Shown: positions 1 to 11,037, counted from the stretch's first letter. The stretch is 25,170 bases of DNA from Polysphondylium violaceum (GCA_000277445.1 AJWJ01000341.1:1-25170); one strand, 5' to 3'. Numbers and translations: made by a program. The notes: generated by a model not told the origin, from the letters alone.

Positions 1-326
1 AGTACATCCTAATTAAAACAAAAACAAAACATGGGATTATAATTTTGAGAGGGTGATTCTCTCGTATTTCTTTAAGTTTCATAACAACCATATGATTTTA
101 AAAGTTGCCCCTATGATTGAGTCTGTTGTGTGGGATTACAGGAGTTTGAAGATTGGTAAACAAAAAAAAAAAATGGGGGTTTTCACCCCATTTCAAAAAA
201 AACAAATGGCTTTACTTGTTGTATTTTTCAATAGAATTAGAACCACCACAACCACACATCTCTTTAGAAAAAATGTTTCCCATTTCAAATTTTAAAACAT
301 TATTTAGATAGAGAAAAAAGAGATAA
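1..326. other. 5' flanking spacer upstream of the chitobiase gene
   Basis: This AT-rich stretch holds no convincing gene. A short open frame at 53-295 has no recognisable motif and looks like chance. The one notable structure is a G/C-containing inverted repeat at 171-193, with arms AAATGGGG and CCCCATTT around a 7-nt loop, about 140 bp before the first ATG. Runs of A flank it on both sides. It may be promoter sequence of the gene starting at 327; this is inference. Confidence 0.5.
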
Positions 327-1587
327 ATGAAAATATACATAATTATTAGTATATTGTTATTAATAGTAAAAGATATAAAATCATATGATATAGATCCATG
401 GACATCGTCGTGTCCTTGCTCAGATAGTAGTCTATGTAATCCTGTGTCTGTGGGTGAGAGACAAGAGTTTATGGGCTACTCTGTCAATGGCGGGCCAGAG
501 TACTACAACAACTATGATTACTCAACGTTGACAAGCATTGCTTCGTTCTATGGACCCGTATCGTCTGATCTCGTGTGTATGGCACATGCTAAAAATGTGA
601 GAATAGTGTATGCTGCCTATTACCCTATAGTGCAATTGGGCAATATGACGTATCAACAGGAATGGATTCAAAGCAAAGTAGAGTTGGTTCAGTCGACCTA
701 TGCCGATGGATTGAATTTCGACGTCGAAGACCCCATTTGGAAGAACATGAGTGAAATAGCGGCACTCTACACAAGTCTGGTTGCAGAGACAACCTATGTA
801 TTCAAGAAACTGAATCCAAACTACCAAATTACCGTAGACATTGGTTGGAGAGATTGTGATGATGGTAGATGTTATGATTATGTCGGACTGAGTCAAGCAT
901 CTGATTATATGATTGTCATGGATTATGACATGCAAAGTCAAATAATAACCAACGATTGTGTAGCAGGTGCAAACTCTCCTCCAAGTTGGATTATTCAAGG
1001 TATGCACAACTTTACTGGTTCTCTAGGAATTCCTGTAAACAAGTTACTAATGGGTTTACCTTGGTATGTGTACTATAGTATATGAATAGATAAATGATGA
1101 TATAATATAATATAATATTATATCATCATTTCAATAAACACAACATACTAACAATGACAATGAAAATGACAACAAAACAAATAGGTATGGATATTCTTAT
1201 CAATGTATAGGATCAACAGCAAGTATAAATAACACAGTTTGCCATTTAAAGTTGGATCCTTATCTTGGTGTAAACTGCAGTGATGCTGTAGGTAGTGAAA
1301 TTGATTATGGTAAAATTATGAATATCATTGCCAATAACACAATAGAAAAATCAACTCCTCAATGGGATTCAGTAAACTATTCACCATTCTTTAATTTCAG
1401 AGCGGATGATGGTACTATTCATCAAATGAGATATGATAATCCAGCATCATTGTCTAAAAAGGTACAAATTGCAAAAGATCTAAAACTAAGAGGTGTAGCT
1501 GTATGGAATATTGATGAACTCGATTACCAAAACAACCCCACTCAATCCTCTGCAATGTGGAGTAGTTTGAATGGTTTTTTTGAATAA
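327..1587 (+). CDS. ctbs: di-N-acetylchitobiase-like glycoside hydrolase (GH18)
   Basis: Predicted lysosomal or secreted exo-glycosidase that cleaves the reducing-end GlcNAc of the chitobiose core during N-glycan (and possibly chitin fragment) breakdown. The coding sequence joins 327-1063 and 1185-1587 (379 aa, close to human CTBS). The intron at 1064-1184 starts GTATGT and ends ATAG; splicing turns GLPW|YVYYSI-stop into GLPWYGYSYQC, the conserved chitobiase strand. An N-terminal hydrophobic signal peptide covers about residues 1-19. The GH18 catalytic motif is DGLNFDVE at residues 127-134, with E134 the expected acid/base and D132 its partner; the Asn in place of the usual middle Asp is typical of chitobiases, not chitinases. 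The start ATG follows an A-rich context. An AATAAA overlaps the stop codon. Family assignment is firm; substrate is inferred from family. Confidence 0.87.
1093..1130 (+). repeat. Perfect hairpin inside the chitobiase intron
   Basis: Within the 121-nt intron, the 16-nt arm AATGATGATATAATAT is followed by a 6-nt loop and its exact reverse complement. It begins just after the in-frame stop that would end an unspliced reading. The hairpin would bring donor and acceptor closer in the pre-mRNA, which is one plausible role; chance in AT-rich DNA is less likely for 16 perfect pairs but not excluded. Confidence 0.8.
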
Positions 1588-1776
1588 AATAATAAAAAAC
1601 TAAAATGATAACACTCTGATCTAATCACTCTAGTATTCAATCATTGTGATATTGGTGGTATTTGAATTTATCGATTTTAAAATTTTTTTTTAATTTTTTG
1701 ATTTGTTTTTTGATTTGCAACAGTTTTTATTTGTTTATTTTGACAACACTCTGATAATGAATGAAAAGAGTTCTCA
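1588..1776. other. Short intergenic spacer between ctbs and the CENP-L-like gene
   Basis: This AT-rich 189-bp gap separates two genes in the same direction. The 11-mer AACACTCTGAT occurs twice, at 1610-1620 and 1745-1755; the second copy is about 20 bp before the CENP-L-like ATG. A long T-rich run at 1676-1740 is typical of dictyostelid promoters. No RNA gene is seen. Confidence 0.5.
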
Positions 1777-3007
1777 ATGGAGAATAATAGTATAGAGGAT
1801 GACCAAGAATATGTAAAATCCTATAAAAAGTTTCAAGCATTATGTAGTAGTTATTGTTTACAAGATATAAGAGGTTCATCATGGCATATACAAAAGATAT
1901 CACCTTTATTAAATTTTAATAATAGTAATAGTAAAGATACAAGTGATAATAGTAGTATAAAGTATCTATTTAATCTATCTAAAGATTTAAATTCATATAT
2001 ATATGGTCAAATTCAAGAGAATGTAGTTTTACGTATCGAAATAATACCCGTTAAAGATAGTGATACTTTGGATCATGAAGATGATGATGAAAACGATCCA
2101 GTAAATCAACATTCGATCGGTATTTTTATCTATTCTTATAATTTAAAAAGTATGTGTTTTGGATATCTTTCTCTCAATATACCTGTTATCCTAATTTTCT
2201 CTCTTTCTCCTCTAACTATATAATTGTAGAGAGCGCATCGAGTGTTACTAAAATTATATTAGTAAAATTAAAAGAAGATTCAAACAAAATAAAATGGTTT
2301 CACGATGGTACGAATAACAAAGATATACAAAACAGTGATAATATTGAAAATGATGATAGATTTCATTCTTTCAATATGTTGTTATTTCAAGGTAGTCCTT
2401 TTATTCAACAAATAGTATCTCAATGGCTTCAAATTAAATTTAAAGCATATTGTTCATTAATATATTTTGATTCTTTTTCAATCTATAAACTCACTGTGAA
2501 CTGGGTCCAAAGACAATTGGAAATCAATCATTCGGAAATTGATTCTCAACTCTTGCATATGATTTTTTCAACCACAAATCTTTTACCAAGTAATAATCAA
2601 AGTACTAGTAATGACAATAATAATACACCAAATCTATCAAATTTGGAAACGATAACTTTGGATATACCTGGGAGTTCATTAAAAACCATAATTTCAAAGT
2701 AATTATTATTATTAATATTTATTGATATTACTTTGTATAATATTTTACTAATTTAATAGTAACTTATAAAATTAGAATTAATCATTATTTAAAATACAAT
2801 AACCATTCAAAGGGAGTATCAAAATATGATTTATTCTTTACAGCCATAATGCAACATTTTGCAAGTTTTTTTAATTTTACACTCGATAATTGTCCTCTGG
2901 TGCAATCGGGAACGTCGATTGCATTGATAGGTGTTTCTGGGAAATTTAAAATTTATTCTCAAAATGTAACTCTAGTACTGACTGATTTAGTGGAATATAT
3001 TCAATAA
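1777..3007 (+). CDS. cenpl: centromere protein L (CENP-L)-like protein
   Basis: CENP-L pairs with CENP-N in the constitutive centromere-associated network and helps recognise CENP-A nucleosomes (yeast Iml3 is the counterpart). I join 1777-2149, 2230-2698 and 2776-3007, giving 357 aa (human about 344). Introns are 80 nt (GTATGT...TTGTAG) and 77 nt (GTAATT...ATTAG), both phase-consistent. The N-terminus has the GSSWHIQKISPLLNF pattern expected of the first CENP-L strand. The middle has FQGSPFIQQIVSQWLQIKF followed by FSIYKLTVNW, like the human segment around the FDCYF/LSWM stretch. The third exon gives YDLFFTAIMQHFASFFNFTL and then PLVQSGTSIALIGVSGKFKI, which lines up almost position by position with my recollection of the human C-terminus. 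Asn/Asp-rich inserts are dictyostelid style. The alignment is from memory, so the call is strong but not database-checked. Confidence 0.74.
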
Positions 3008-3146
3008 TAATAATAATAAAAGATACTATATTGTTTGGATTGGTTTATCTTACAATTTTAATTTTTATTTATATAAACTCTATATTATATAGAGAGAGAT
3101 AGTTATTATTATTATTATTATTATTAATTATTATATTATTATTATA
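3008..3146. terminator. Convergent 3' ends with inverted trinucleotide repeats
   Basis: This 139-bp gap separates two converging genes. It begins with an (AAT)n run at about 3003-3018 and ends with a (TTA)n run at about 3105-3146, which are complementary to each other. Between them lies a small hairpin at 3078-3094 (arms CTCTATA/TATAGAG, 3-nt loop). AATAAA-like signals occur on both strands. It probably serves as the poly(A)/termination zone for both genes. Confidence 0.5.
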
Positions 3147-6100
3147 TTATTGACCTTGTGGATTTGGAGGTGGATATTCCTGCAATGAAGCTTGAATTTG
3201 AGCTTGAATAGAAAGATGAGAGGTTGGAGAAGTTGTTGCAGCAGCAGCAGCGGCAGCAGCAGCGGCGGCGGCAGCAAGTTCTTTTCGAGAGGGTTTTCTA
3301 GTTTTTCCTCTTTCTCGTTTTGGTTTAGCCGGTGGAGGTGTTGGTGTGGTGGTTGTTGGTGAAGAGTTTAGAGGTGGAGGTGGAGTTGTTACAACATTTG
3401 TTGGTGTATTGGGTGGTATTGGAGATGGTGTATTGTAAACTGGTTGTTGGGGTATAGGTGAATTTACCATGTTGGTTGGTGTTTGTGGTTGTGCGACACC
3501 AGTGTTATTTGGAATCAATTGTGGATTATTCATACCAGTCATGTTGATATTCATATTCATATTCATGTTTGTCATCATATTCATTGGCATTTGTGGTTGA
3601 TTTTGTAAATTCATTTGAGGATTATTGTTATTATTAATAATCATTGGATATGATTGAGATTGAGGAGGTGGTTGTTGTTGGATATTGGATTTTACAATTG
3701 GGGGGGATGGAATACTACCAGGTTGCATTTGATTAACTCTTTGCTGTTGTTGCTGTAATGCCATTTGTTGAGCAGCTTGTTGTTGTTGTTGTTGTTGTAT
3801 TTGTAACTGCTGGTATTGCTGTTGTTGTTGAGGTGTAAAGTTTTGAATATTCATTTGTTGTGGCTGTTGTTGAATAACTTGCCCTTGTTGTTGTTGTTGA
3901 ACAGGCCTTTGGATTTGTTGTTGTTGATTATTTGGATATCCAATATGTTGTTGTTGAGGAATACTTTGAATAACCTGTGATTGTTGTTGTTGTTGTTGAA
4001 CTTGTTGACCTTGTTGTTGCTGTTGTTGGGCAATTTGATTTTGTTGTTGTTGTCTTTGTAATTGTTGTTGTTGCTGTTGTTGTTGTTGTAATATCTGTTG
4101 TTGACGTTGAATATGAGCTTGTTGTTCTTTCTTTTCTCTAATAAATTTAGTTGTGGCCAACAATGCCATCTTGGAGGCAGATTGCGAGGTCATTTTATCG
4201 GCGACTTGGAGCACCAAATGAGAGCTATCAGTGTTTACTTGACTTTGGACTTGAATAGCCGTTCCTCTCAAACCTGGGAACTTGCCTTGACTCAACGCCA
4301 ATTTCACAGTGTCCAACAAGGTAAAGGTAAATGGTTTATCAACATTTGGCACAACAGTTGCCACAGGGGGTGACTGAGTCTTGCTACTGCCGGCACCAGG
4401 GCCACTTGATGACTTGATAATGTCGTATCTTTCGCAACATTGTGCCTTGGTTCTCTTGATTCTCGACACTTTGGAGAACTGCGAGTTTGAAAGAATAAAG
4501 GCAATGAAATCCCAGTTTTGGCCATACAGCTTGACATTGTCCAAAATGATGGCATCCTCTTGGGCACTCCAGGGCGGACCCAAATCATTGATGGCAGTTG
4601 CCGACGATGGATTTGTCAAGCTATTGTTTTGGGCGCCACCAGATGATAGGACAGGCGTTGATTCTTCAGATTTATTAGATTTCTTTCTAGTGCTCGTGTT
4701 GGACTTTGAGGTACGTTTCTTGGGAGTTGTAGATTCATTGTGAACACTGTCTTCATCTTGCGACGAGTCTACTCCATTGCCTCTGAGCAAAGTTTCTTCC
4801 AAATCACCAGCCAACTCTTCAAACTCTGCATCGGAACGATCAGAAGCAGAATTGAGTCCACTGCCCGTCACGATAATATCATCGGGCACCAATCCTCTAC
4901 CATGTTTATCCTTTCTCTTTTTGTCAATAGACAATGGTGAATTGGTGGCCGATGTTTTGGCAACATAACCAGAGGAAGGGTAACCACTATTACTACCACT
5001 ACTACCAGATTTCTTTAGCTTTTCCTTCTTTTCTCTTGCTCTCTTTTCCTCTTCCAAACGTTTTTCGCGTTTGTCTTTTTCCTTTCTCTTTCGGAGTAGT
5101 GCTCTCTTTTCTTTTTCCTTTTCTTTGGTAAATTGTTTGGAATAGACATACTGTTGAGCAATTTGTTTTATAATCTTTCCTCTCTTTAGCTTTGATAATG
5201 ACGGTCTGGCAAAAGCTTCAAATGTGATCATTGGGGGTGAAGGTGGATATAAATAATGATAATGTTGGTGATAGTATTCATCTTGATCTTTTAATACCTG
5301 TTCAAATAAAGATTCGGGAAGTGGTTCTTGCATGGGTGGAAGAAACCATTGTTCTGAAACTGTATCGGGATCTGGTAAATATTCAAATAAGTCACCAAAT
5401 GAAAGCATAAGAGAGGATTGAAACTCTTCATTATTTATTCCACGTAACTCAAAAAAAAGCATTTCTTGATTTTCTTGTTGTTGTTGTTGGTCTTGTTGTT
5501 GTAGTTGGTGTTGTTGATCTTTATCTTGTTCTAAACTTTTACTATAATATTTAATATGATTTCCATTAATAATAGTTAATGGAAGATCATTCTTTACTTT
5601 ATCTGGACTTGTACCGCTAATTATATCTCTTGTCGCTGGTGTTGCCTCTGTCTCTGTTGTTGCTGTCTCTGTCATTTCACAATCATCATTATTATTACTA
5701 TTACCATTTGGTTCATTATTATGACTACTGTTATTATTATTATTATTATTATTATTATGATTACTATTTGATGGAGATTTCTTATCATCTTGATCTTTAT
5801 CTGTTTGTTCATTACTATTATTATTCTGTTTATCTATTGTATTATTATTATCTTTATCTTTATCATTATCATCATCATTCAAAACAAACATATTGGTATC
5901 TTTATCATCGTCTTTGTTGTCATCATCATCATTATTATCATCGTCGTCATCGTCTAATTTGTTTTTGTTTGGAATAAACTTGGATTCCACTGTATAACTA
6001 GACATATTTTCAGATAATCTAAGAGCAAACTTTTGAATTGGATTCAAATAATCTTCAACCAAATCCTGTTCATCTTCAAGTCCAGTTGGTGTAGTTTGTT

Positions 6101-9100
6101 GTTGAGCATCAGATTTTGAATCATCTTGAAATTCTGAAAACTCACTATTCTGCTCTTTGATAGCATTCTTATATGCCAATACATCTGATTCATCTTCTGC
6201 ATTTTCAACTGCATTCTCCCATTCTTGTTCAGTGATATTTTTATTCTCAATACTATAGTAATAGATCGATAGATGGTTGATGGGGTTAATATCTAAATCA
6301 TGGTCATCAAAACAACATGTATACATACCTTGAATTCTTAACTGGTAAATTCTTGAAAAAGTCTGTTGTAAACTCACCAGCTTTAATAACCATGTTGTCC
6401 AGTTGTCTCTTTTGATTGGATTTCTTGAGAATGTTTTCTTCAATGGTGTGTTCAGTAATGAGACGATAGATGTTGACCTCTCTGGTCTGACCAATACGAT
6501 GACAACGGTCTTGAGCTTGGGCATCCATCGAGGGATTCCAATCAGTATCGTAAAAGATAACGGTATCGGCACCGGTGAGATTCAAGCCCAAGCCACCAGA
6601 TCTTGTCGAGAGGATAAAGAGGAATATCTTTGGATCCGAGTTGAATCTCTCTGTGAGCACCTGTCTTCGCTCGACTTTGGTGGAACCGTCCAAACGGAGA
6701 TAGGTGTATCCGTGGAGATTGAGGAATATTTCAAAAATGTCCAACATGTTTGTCATTTGCGTAAAGATGAGAGCACGGTGGCCACCAGATTTCAGCTGAC
6801 GGAGGAGGAGGTCGAGTTGTTGGAGCTTGCCACAGTCCCATTGAATCAGTCTTTTATCGGGGAAAAAGAGCTTCATACGTTGGAACGAGGGCTGGAAGGC
6901 GTCAAAGCTGTGTTGGAGGCCCGCGAGAAGCGCTGTTTCATTTCTCGTCTGTTCAAGTAACTTGCCCGGCGATTGGTGGTATTGGACAAGAGTGATGGGT
7001 TGTGCTCTGCTCTTGGGAATGAGGAATGTGTAGTTGTTGATAATGGACACCATCTTGGTCTCTCTGTGACTGGGGAGCAATATCATGTTGAGCAGGGTGT
7101 CCGACACCTCCAAAAAGTTTTTGGGGTCGGCTGCACGACTGTGGATGTTGCCAACCCAATTTTGATTGCAAGTGACAGCTTTGACCAAATCGCGGCCATA
7201 GAGTGGTCTGTTTTGGTGCTTTCTTTGTTGATACTGGATTCTGTCCAACATCTCTTGATATCTCTGCTGCTCAAGGTCGTTTCTAATGTTTTGGTACACA
7301 TCCAAACAAGACTTGGGTGCCATGATGGCGGCAGTGTTGATGGACGAATTGGACGAAGAGAGGGATGGGGTGGATACGGCGTTGTGATTGGTGCTGCCAT
7401 TGCTACCATTGCCATTGGCATTGTTTGACGAGAGCTGGGGTGTGACCAAGGGCAGGTTGTAGTACAACAACGAGGCCTTAAACAGATTCAGCAGCTCACT
7501 GAATCGTGACTCTTTGGGAGTGAGGTCGAGGATGGTGTTGGTGTCTGATTGCGAGAGACTGCACTCATTCTCGTGGAGAGAGAGGTTGAGGAGACTCAAA
7601 TTCATGTTGTTGATGGGCACATCGTCGAGGGCATTGACAATGATGCTGTCGCAGGTGAATGAGATGGCATCAATGTCAAAGGGCGAGATGATGGGACGCA
7701 CCTCGTAGAGATCGGGGTGGTTGCAGACCTTACGAAGTTGCATGAGGATATTAATGATGCTAAAGAAACTGCCTTGTGTAAGCGTGGACTGAGTGGTGGC
7801 CGAGTTGATAAACTCTTCATAGAGGTATCGTTGTCGACGCGACAGCTGACAGGGGACAATGTGCGTGTACTTTTTGGGCATCTGCTTCTCGACGTCCTTT
7901 TTCAGACGTCTGAGGAGAAAGGGACGCAACACGGCGTGGAGACGCGAGATAATGTCTGTATTTACGTCGTCGCCGCCCTCGATCATGCCTGTGACGGGGT
8001 TAGAGAACCAGTCTTGAAACTCTTTGTGTGACTGAAAGATATCGGGCATGAGAAAGTGCATGAGCGACCACAACTCCATCAAATTGTTTTGCAATGGCGT
8101 GCCGGTGAGCAAGAGACGACGCTCCGTGTTAAAGTGGAGCAACGACTGCCATCGCTGGGTCTTAAAGTTTTTGATATTGTGGGCCTCGTCGAGAATCATA
8201 TAGACCCATTTCTTTCGTCTAAAGATCAACTGGTCCGACAAAATCATCGAGTACGAGGTGATGCAGACGTGGAAAGCGTTGGGCTTTGACCAGCCCTTTC
8301 TGTGCGCCTTTCTCTCTTTGCTGTTGCCGTAGTAGGTAAAGATCTTTAATCCCGGGCACCATTTCTTGAATTCCATTTCCCAATTGAACACCACTGACGA
8401 GGGCACCACGATCAAGTGTGGACCCCACACGCCCTTTTCAATGGCCAGATAGGCCAGCAAAGAGATGGTTTGAATGGTTTTACCGAGACCCATTTCATCG
8501 GCCAATATACCATTGAGATTCTTTTCATACAACGACACAAGCCAATCCAAACCAATATGCTGGTATTCTCTAAGCGTGCCTTTGAGTAGAAATGGTACCT
8601 TGGTCTTGACTTGCGTAGTCTTTAGCGTGAATCCAGTAGGTAGAGATACTTCCTTTGTCATCTCTTGCTCTGGCTCCTCTTCCTCTTCCTCTTCTCCCAT
8701 GTCATCTTTATTTTCAATCAATGTTTGTAAATCCATTTCACTCTCCTTCATAAGCATTTCAATGTCTTCTTCTTCGTCTTCCTCTATATTTGAATCATAT
8801 TCAGAGTCTTGGTCCTCATCCTCGTCTTGATCATCGTCGTCATAGTCATCGTCTTGATCGTCTTGGTCGTCATCTTCTTCGCCAAGCAATGAAGGATTTG
8901 CTAAAAGTTCTTTTAAGCTTGGTGTTGCTTTACTATTGATCACTCCACTACTACCGCCGCTGCTACTAGACAGCGTAGGAGAGGTAGTGTTGCTGCCCCG
9001 CAAGGTCTCTGCCAATTGACTCGAGTATTGCTCTGTCTTCCCTACAATGAGATCCAACTGCTTGTCTCTTTCCTGTTTCTTTAATTGATCCAGCGCCATC

Positions 9101-10542
9101 TTGTCCTTGTAGGACGAGAGCTTCTTGATTTGGTTCCAAAACTTTTTAATCTCTTTGGCCACACCTTGGGCAATCTTTTTCTTTCTGTTCTCTTCGTCAC
9201 GCTGCTCACGCTCCTCTTGTGTGTGGATGAGGGTGTGGTAACGATTGATGTCCTTGCTGACGACCTTGAGTATCCTCATCTTGAGCTTCTGGTGTCTGAT
9301 AAAGCCCTCAGAGACAATAGCCATCTCTTCCAACAAGTAGTCCCAGTGCACCTTGGGTCTGGGTGGTTCAGGCAACTTTATCAATTGCTTGTGTCCCCAC
9401 ATTCCCTGTTTCTGCAAATCATGTATTCTTCTCAATATTCTGGCATCCTCTTGTGCCTTTGACTTGATTTCTGCAGTCATTGGTGGAATATTGACAAACG
9501 CAGATGGTGGTGCAAACTGTGCAGACAGTAATCTACTTTCATCAATAGTCTGTACAATCTCTGGGACCATTGGTAGTGGTTGTTGTTGTAGTTGTTGTTG
9601 AATTGGTTCGTTTTCCTTGGGGAATATAGGTACTGAATTTGATTTGGTTTGGTCGGTTGAGCTTACTTCTTTTCGAAGCTTTTTGTTTGGTCTAGTAGGT
9701 GTTTGTTGCTGTTGTGCCACCATCTCATTGTTGTTTTGTTTTAATGGTGAGTCCAATGAAAGTGGTGTCATCTTATTTGATGTTGATGTTGTCGTAGTGG
9801 TGGTTGTGGTGGTGGTGTTGTTTGTTGTGTTTCTATTTGATAATGCAGGTGAAGGTAAATCAACTCCACTATTGCTGTTGCTGCTATTGCTACTGGGCAA
9901 ACTCTGATCAAGATTGTCTAAAAACTCTTTGGTGTAGGTTTGAATAGCAAGACTACTACATAGGTCTGATACTGATTTGGGATCCAATTCTGATTTATCA
10001 AAGTCGACTAAATTGTTGGTGTTGTCTTTTTCCAGATATATGTATTCGTATATCTTGGATTCTCTCTGTTTGACCAGATCTATAATCTCTGCTTTATAGG
10101 TATTGATGTCGACTCCAATATCTGCAGTCAAGGTAGGCGATCCTATCGGTGATGCAGATACAGAGTTTTTTCTAGAATGACTATTTGATCTCGTTTTCTT
10201 TTGTTGTGTTGGTGTTGGTTTACTGGTGGCTGTTGTTGTAGTTGTGTTGATGTCTGGTGTTGAGGGTGGTGTAAGATTCTGTTGTTGCTGTGCTTGAGAT
10301 CTACTTCGAGGAGTGCTAACAGGAGAAGGTGCCTCGCCACCCGACGAAGAAGTAGACAAACTTCTCTGTCTCTTGCTCTTGGGCGTGACGGCAGCTGTAG
10401 TTGTAGTTGTCGTAGTATTTATCTCGTCCTCTCCATCGATGACCATTGGATCATCAGCACTAGCACTTGACAAATCAACAACATCTCCACTACTACCACT
10501 ACCTCCACTACTATCTTTCTTTGTCTTTTTAGTGGAAACCAT
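3147..10542 (-). CDS. SWR1/p400 (Domino)-type Snf2 chromatin-remodelling ATPase
   Basis: Predicted catalytic subunit of a SWR1/TIP60-p400-like complex, which exchanges H2A for H2A.Z in nucleosomes. Coding runs 10542-6329, then 6252-3147 (intron 6253-6328, 76 nt, GTATGT...CTATAG, joining ..KNS|IENKNI..), giving 2439 aa. Order: Ser/Thr-rich N-terminus; HSA domain near 390-440 (VHWDYLLEEM), the actin/Arp dock; acidic stretch 555-625 likely to touch histones; Snf2 N-lobe with DEMGLGKTIQ (~680), DEAH (785) and LLLTGTPLQNN; a ~280-residue insertion (~945-1230) that marks the split-ATPase INO80/SWR1 class; C-lobe ending DWNPSMDAQAQDRCHRIGQ (~1345). The second exon adds Asp/Asn tracts, a basic coiled stretch, a SANT/Myb domain (~1965-2010, PPWSAQEDAII), a long Gln-rich region and 13 Ala near the end. 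SANT plus Q-rich tail favours EP400/Domino over SRCAP. The ATG at 10542 (MVSTKK) is the first ATG in frame. Confidence 0.9.
3237..3275 (-). repeat. Polyalanine tract (13 Ala) in the SWR1/p400-like protein
   Basis: Thirteen consecutive alanine codons of mixed GCT, GCC and GCA, close to the C-terminus and just after a basic patch (KPKRERGKTRKPSRKE). The mixed codons argue for a maintained protein tract over a fresh replication slippage. Alanine runs are uncommon beside the usual dictyostelid Asn and Gln runs. Confidence 0.9.
3741..4110 (-). repeat. Glutamine-rich (CAA)n region in the SWR1/p400-like protein
   Basis: About 370 bp of interrupted CAA/CAG codons encode Gln runs broken by hydrophobic and Pro residues. 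It follows the SANT domain by roughly 100 residues. Gln-rich tails occur in EP400/Domino proteins of animals as well, so the position fits the family, but the length is probably set by repeat slippage. Confidence 0.85.
5700..5960 (-). repeat. Asn/Asp codon repeats in the SWR1/p400-like protein
   Basis: Triplet runs of AAT/AAC and GAT encode Asn and Asp tracts interspersed with Lys. The longest Asn run lies near 5730-5757. They sit early in the second exon between the end of the ATPase and the basic region. Such tracts are typical of dictyostelid proteins and are likely disordered in the protein. Confidence 0.8.
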
Positions 10543-10993
10543 TCCAAAGTCGTTATTGTGTATCAATAAACACAATCAATCGAAAGAGTGTGTGTGGTGT
10601 TGGTGTAGGTGTATATATGTATCTGTATATGTATGCGTATCTATCTATCTAAAACTATGAACCAAATATTAGTACAAGCGATGCATAAACAAACAACAAC
10701 AATCAACACATACTATTGGATTTGTGTATGAGATCTCGAATGTAATGTTCCTCCTAATCTAGGAGACAAGTGAATTTGTTGTGTATTGGTAGTATATCTT
10801 GAGATATTAAAAGTGTATTGACAATACACAGCCAATTATATTATTATTAAATGCTGATGTTCGACAAAAAACAGTTGGAAAAATTTGAAAAAAAAAAACC
10901 AAAGTAAAATTTTTTTTTTTTCAAAAATTTGAAAGTGCAATATTTTTTTATTTTCAGGCGCATTCAATTTGTTTCATTGTAATGACATGACGC

Positions 10994-11037
10994 ATATGAA
11001 ATTAATTAATTAATTTCATATATCTATATAGATATAT
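10994..11037. repeat. Overlapping perfect palindromes (28 bp and 20 bp)
   Basis: The first palindrome, 10994-11021, has the 14-nt arm ATATGAAATTAATT meeting its exact complement with no loop. The second, 11018-11037, has the arm ATATATCTAT. They share four bases. A third, ATTTTATAAAAT, lies at 11069-11080. All lie midway between two divergent genes. Confidence 0.85.

Noticed and set aside
53-295. 80-codon frame at the left edge
   Set aside because: Composition is spacer-like with A runs and a hairpin inside it; no motif and no support for translation.
6403-8428. Several plus-strand open frames of 70-185 codons opposite the remodeller ATPase
   Set aside because: They are antisense shadows caused by the higher GC of the ATPase exon; none shows a known motif, and the minus strand encodes all Snf2 motifs.
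10543-10575. Extension of the remodeller start to a TTG at 10575
   Set aside because: The upstream codon is TTG, not ATG. Nuclear genes of these amoebae start at ATG, so 10542 (MVSTKK) is used.
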